Shown here: piece after piece, positions 12,927 to 15,273 of the stretch
Layout: each line of letters begins with the position of its first letter
How positions within the stretch are numbered: the stretch's first letter is position 1
DNA from: Clostridiales bacterium
GTDB taxonomy: Bacteria; Bacillota; Clostridia; Caldicoprobacterales; UBA3941
Direction: 5' to 3'
Assembly (NCBI GenBank): GCA_012522165.1
Contig: JAAYKZ010000029.1
Coordinates: 1 to 15,273, forward strand
DNA: 15,273 nt
Translations under genes and position numbers: made by a program
The notes under the pieces: generated by a model
What the model was told of the DNA's origin: nothing
Databases searched by the model: none
What the model saw: only the letters and a program-made list of their open reading frames with translations

Positions 12927-13493
12927 ATGGGAAAAAAAGTACCTACTAGAGAGATGGCTTGGGAATTATTAAAGGAATACAATCAAAGCGAAAGCTTAAT
13001 AAAACACGCATTGGCTGTTGAAGGGGTTATGAGGCATTTTGCAGAACTGTTTGGCGAAGATCCGGAAAAATGGGGAATTATAGGCTTGATCCATGATTTA
13101 GATTATGAAAAGTACCCAGAAGAGCATTGCACAAAGACTAAGGAAATACTAGAAGAGAGAAATTGGCCTCAGGATTATATTAGAGCAGTTGTAAGTCATG
13201 GATGGCAGATTTGCTCTGATGTAGAGCCTGTAGAAAGAATGGAAAAAGTTTTATATGCAGTTGACGAACTAACGGGATTGATTACGGCAACAGCCCTTAT
13301 GAGACCTAGTAAAAGCGTAATGGATTTAACTGTAAAATCTGTAAAGAAAAAATGGAAACAGAAAAGTTTCGCTGCCGGTGTAGATAGAAGCATTATTGAA
13401 AGAGGAGCCCAGATGCTGGGAATGGAGCTTAATGAAGTTATAGAAGAAACCATTAAAGGCATGCAAAAAGTGGCAGATGCCATTGGACTTTAA
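12927..13493 (+). CDS. HD-domain (HDIG-type) metal-dependent phosphohydrolase
   Basis: This is a cytoplasmic single-domain HD protein of 188 aa. The expected metal ligands are in order: H27 (LIKHALAVEG), H56-D57 (GLIHDLDYEKYPEEH), a possible third-helix H91 (VVSHGWQIC) and D113 (AVDELTGL). This arrangement is the HD/HDIG fold used by many nucleotide or phosphate-ester hydrolases; the substrate is unknown. The ATG at 12927 follows AGGGAG at 5 nt and has its own near-consensus promoter. The C-terminal third is a charged helical segment (KSVKKKWKQKSFAAGVDRSI). No other HD-family accessory domain is present. It is divergent from ung, with no obvious functional tie. Confidence 0.9.
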   Translation: MGKKVPTREMAWELLKEYNQSESLIKHALAVEGVMRHFAELFGEDPEKWGIIGLIHDLDYEKYPEEHCTKTKEILEERNWPQDYIRAVVSHGWQICSDVEPVERMEKVLYAVDELTGLITATALMRPSKSVMDLTVKSVKKKWKQKSFAAGVDRSIIERGAQMLGMELNEVIEETIKGMQKVADAIGL

Positions 13494-13525
13494 AATTTTA
13501 AAAATTAAATAGAAACCTTTACTAA

Positions 13526-13558
13526 AATATTATTTACTGCAACGGGAAAAATAATATT
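13526..13558. repeat. AT-only inverted repeat between the HD gene and the coiled-coil gene
   Basis: Perfect 10-bp arms AATATTATTT / AAATAATATT (13526-13535 and 13549-13558) flank a loop containing GCAACGGG. A terminator for the HD gene is possible, but no U-run follows. Confidence 0.35.
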
Positions 13559-13583
13559 GATTATATTTTGAGGGAGGAATTCT

Positions 13584-13976
13584 GTGAGCCATAACGATAA
13601 AGAAGCTAAGTCATTAGACAGTAAAGAAGAACTGAAAATGGCCAATGAGCGTCGGATAGAAGAGCTGCTCAACATCAATAACCGATATGTCCGAACTCAA
13701 AGGCATCTAGAACAGTATTCCAATATTTCCGATCCTGAAAATCTAAGACATGCTTCTAAGATACAAGAGGAACGTAAGGACAGAATGGAAAACCTGAAAA
13801 ATATAATCGCCTACGGGAAGCATGAACAGGAAGATGATGTAGAAAATCTAGAAAAAAATCTAGAGTATACAGAAGGCTATCTAGAAAATAATGCTTCACG
13901 TATGGATGACTACACGCTGCGAAAGACTCAAGAAAAACAGGCCCATAGAAAAGAGCAGCTGGAATTCTTAGACTAA
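13584..13976 (+). CDS. Small charged coiled-coil protein, 130 aa
   Basis: This is an unrecognised, very hydrophilic protein with no cysteine, no tryptophan and no membrane segment. It is rich in Glu, Lys, Arg and Asn, and almost entirely predicted helix. Heptad-like spacing of Leu/Ile/Met is visible in ELKMANERRIEELLNINNRY (about residues 16-35) and again in DDVENLEKNLEYTEGYLENN (about 84-103), so it likely forms a coiled coil. The GTG start is preceded by GGGAGG at 6 nt and the stop is fused to a strong terminator, so the gene is probably real and expressed. Its function is unknown. It resembles small conserved clostridial hypothetical proteins only in composition. Confidence 0.75.
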   Translation: MSHNDKEAKSLDSKEELKMANERRIEELLNINNRYVRTQRHLEQYSNISDPENLRHASKIQEERKDRMENLKNIIAYGKHEQEDDVENLEKNLEYTEGYLENNASRMDDYTLRKTQEKQAHRKEQLEFLD

Positions 13977-14007
13977 AAAAGCTCCCGCATTTTGCGGGGC
14001 TTTTTTT
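13975..14007 (+). terminator. Strong rho-independent terminator
   Basis: A GC-rich stem (GC then CCCGC against GCGGGGC, one bulged T at 13983) has a short loop at 13989-13993. It is preceded by six As and followed by seven Ts (14001-14007). The As overlap the TAA of the coiled-coil gene. Confidence 0.93.
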
Positions 14008-14080
14008 GTAATTAAATAATGAATATTGTATAGTTTTGGTTTATAATAAATAGAAATGTTTAAATAATCTATTATTCTAT

Positions 14081-14109
14081 TTCAACAGTTGTTGTAAGTA
14101 ATTTATAAT
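14081..14109 (+). promoter_or_regulatory. Promoter for the HAD phosphatase gene
   Basis: TTCAAC (14081-14086), a 17-nt spacer and a perfect TATAAT (14104-14109). Predicted transcription starts near 14116, only about 9 nt before the GTG at 14125 and 18 nt before the ATT at 14134. This bears on the start-codon choice for the gene. Confidence 0.5.
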
Positions 14110-14124
14110 GTCTAAAGATAAGGG

Positions 14125-14781
14125 GTGGAAGCAATTTTTAAAGGGATAAAAGGAGCTATCTTTGATTTAGATGGAACCATAGTAGATTCAATGGGTGTAT
14201 GGCTAAATGTTGACATACATTACCTACAGAAAAGAGGTTTTGAAGTTCCAGCAGATTTGACGGAGCAACTTCAAGGACTTACATTTAAGGACTGTGCCAT
14301 ATATTTCAAGAAGCGATTTGGTCTATCTGAGTCCATTGACGAGATAATGGATGAATGGAATAGAATGGCCTATGATGAATACGCTCATAATGTTAAATTA
14401 AAGCCAGGCGTAAGAGAGTATCTTTCCTACCTAAAGCAAGAAGGCATCAAAATTGCTTTGGCTACTTCCAATATTCCTGAGCTTTTATATGCTACATTGA
14501 AAAACAATGATATTTTGCATTATTTTGATTCCATATCCACAGTAGGTGAGGTTAGCAGAAACAAAAACTTTCCTGATATTTTCTTATTAGCAGCTAAAAA
14601 AGTGGATTTAAACCCTATGGAGTGTGTAGTATTTGAGGATATTCTACCGGCTATACTTAGTGCAAAAAGTGTAGGCATGAAGACAGTAGGGGTATATGAT
14701 AAGCATTCAGAGCATGACCTGGAAAAGATAAAAAAGCATGCTGATATATTTATCTATAATTTTGAGTCTTTAATGAAGTAG
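14125..14781 (+). CDS. HAD-superfamily phosphatase (beta-phosphoglucomutase/phosphoglycolate phosphatase-like)
   Basis: This is a cytoplasmic phosphatase or phosphomutase of HAD subfamily I. All four motifs are present: FDLDGTIVDS with nucleophile D14 and D16, ALATSN (motif II, about 111-116), K147 in SRNKNFPDIF (motif III), and VVFEDI with E171/D172 (motif IV). A helical cap lies between residues 20 and 90. The 218-aa length is typical. The GTG at 14125 gives the longest frame, but it overlaps the only good Shine-Dalgarno sequence (AAGGGGTGG). An ATT at 14134, correctly spaced from that sequence, would give a start IFKGIKGAIFDLDG like family members. The true start is therefore uncertain by three residues. 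The downstream TraX-like gene follows with 10 nt between them and is probably co-transcribed. Confidence 0.9.
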   Translation: MEAIFKGIKGAIFDLDGTIVDSMGVWLNVDIHYLQKRGFEVPADLTEQLQGLTFKDCAIYFKKRFGLSESIDEIMDEWNRMAYDEYAHNVKLKPGVREYLSYLKQEGIKIALATSNIPELLYATLKNNDILHYFDSISTVGEVSRNKNFPDIFLLAAKKVDLNPMECVVFEDILPAILSAKSVGMKTVGVYDKHSEHDLEKIKKHADIFIYNFESLMK

Positions 14782-14791
14782 GAGTATTACA

Positions 14792-15273
14792 ATGAATAGA
14801 TTTCAATTAAAATTATTGATGCTATTGTTAATGGTAATAGATCATATTGGTTTCTTTTTACCCAATACCCCTCTATGGCTTAACTATATTGGAAGGCTAG
14901 TAGCGCCAGTATTTTTCTTTTTGCTGGTGGATGGTTTTTTCCATACCAGCAACAGATATAACTATGCCAAGAGATTAATGGTAGCAGCAGGTGTAATGGC
15001 TACGGGGAATCTTTTAGTTTCTATCTTGTTTCCTATGGGGGATAAGCCTATAGGGCCCTTTATGTATGTAGTAGCTATAATTTTATTTATTATTCTAGCC
15101 ATAATCACCTTGCTAACTTACAAATCTTCTGCCTATGATGGAAGAAGGATACTTTTTACCGGTATTATGCTGGCATTAAGTCCTCTTTTATTTAATGATC
15201 TCTTTGAGATAAACAATAATATATTTCTCCCTATGGCTTTAGGCATAATTATATTAAATACTATAGAGTATGA
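14792..15273 (+). CDS. TraX-family membrane protein (N-terminal part, cut by window end)
   Basis: The frame is open from ATG 14792 to the window end (160 codons), with GGAG 7 nt upstream overlapping the HAD stop. The protein is strongly hydrophobic with repeated membrane segments. It carries the TraX-like signature: an N-terminal KLLMLLLMVIDHIGFFL, then NYIGRLVAPVFFFLLVDGFF and a HTSNRYNYAKRL loop. F-plasmid TraX N-acetylates pilin; chromosomal homologues in Firmicutes have unknown roles and resemble membrane acyltransferases. The C-terminus is outside the window. Confidence 0.85.
   Translation, partial: MNRFQLKLLMLLLMVIDHIGFFLPNTPLWLNYIGRLVAPVFFFLLVDGFFHTSNRYNYAKRLMVAAGVMATGNLLVSILFPMGDKPIGPFMYVVAIILFIILAIITLLTYKSSAYDGRRILFTGIMLALSPLLFNDLFEINNNIFLPMALGIIILNTIEY

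Noticed and set aside
14048..14082. AAATAGAA / TTCTATTT inverted repeat upstream of the HAD gene
   Set aside because: It is an eight-bp AT-rich match in low-complexity intergenic DNA, with no clear relation to the promoter.
14108..14149. Short frame starting ATG at 14108 (13 codons) before the HAD gene
   Set aside because: The ATG is part of the TATAAT promoter element and would not be in the transcript.
1..15273. tRNA, rRNA, CRISPR array, insertion sequence or replication origin
   Set aside because: Reading both strands I found no cloverleaf, regularly spaced repeats, transposase motifs or DnaA-box clusters.

Overview
The window is AT-rich DNA with strong Shine-Dalgarno sites, frequent GTG/TTG starts and sigma-A type promoters. 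Together with a two-subunit class I fumarase and the walJ-htrA-rlmH gene order, this points to a low-GC Gram-positive anaerobe of the class Clostridia. The genus is an inference I cannot settle from sequence alone.

Left part (1-1609): the last codons of an unidentified plus-strand gene, then a bidirectional terminator. After that comes a minus-strand operon for the alpha and beta subunits of an iron-sulfur fumarase/tartrate-dehydratase (fumA, fumB). Positions 1610-2091 hold divergent promoters and a roughly 350-nt structured leader. Positions 2092-5653 encode a peptide/nickel-type ABC importer: a lipoprotein binding protein broken by an in-frame TGA, followed by two intact permeases. No ATPase genes are present.

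Middle (5702-9930): walJ (metallo-beta-lactamase fold), a lipoprotein HtrA protease, a CPBP-family membrane protease and rlmH. This resembles the tail of the Firmicutes wal operon, but no walRK lies next to it. The rlmH gene keeps its SAM-binding knot and has lost the conserved C-terminal tail. A second, strongly diverged RlmH-like protein directly downstream shows the reverse pattern: it has lost the SAM-binding glycine motif but keeps the tail ending EPYHK. In RlmH homodimers one monomer supplies the SAM site and the other supplies the tail, so the pair looks like a split, obligately heterodimeric RlmH. This is the most interesting signal in the window.

Right part (10030-15273): an AT-rich stretch with a class I methyltransferase and an unrecognised protein behind a near-consensus promoter. 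Next is a second methyltransferase broken by a -1 frame change at an eight-T run, then convergent ung (uracil-DNA glycosylase). An HD-domain hydrolase, a small charged coiled-coil protein with a strong terminator, a HAD phosphatase that may start at ATT, and a TraX-family membrane protein cut by the window end complete the region. Three genes within about 10 kb (binding protein, rlmH, second methyltransferase) have irregular reading frames. Sequence error, decay and recoding therefore have to be weighed against each other for each of them.
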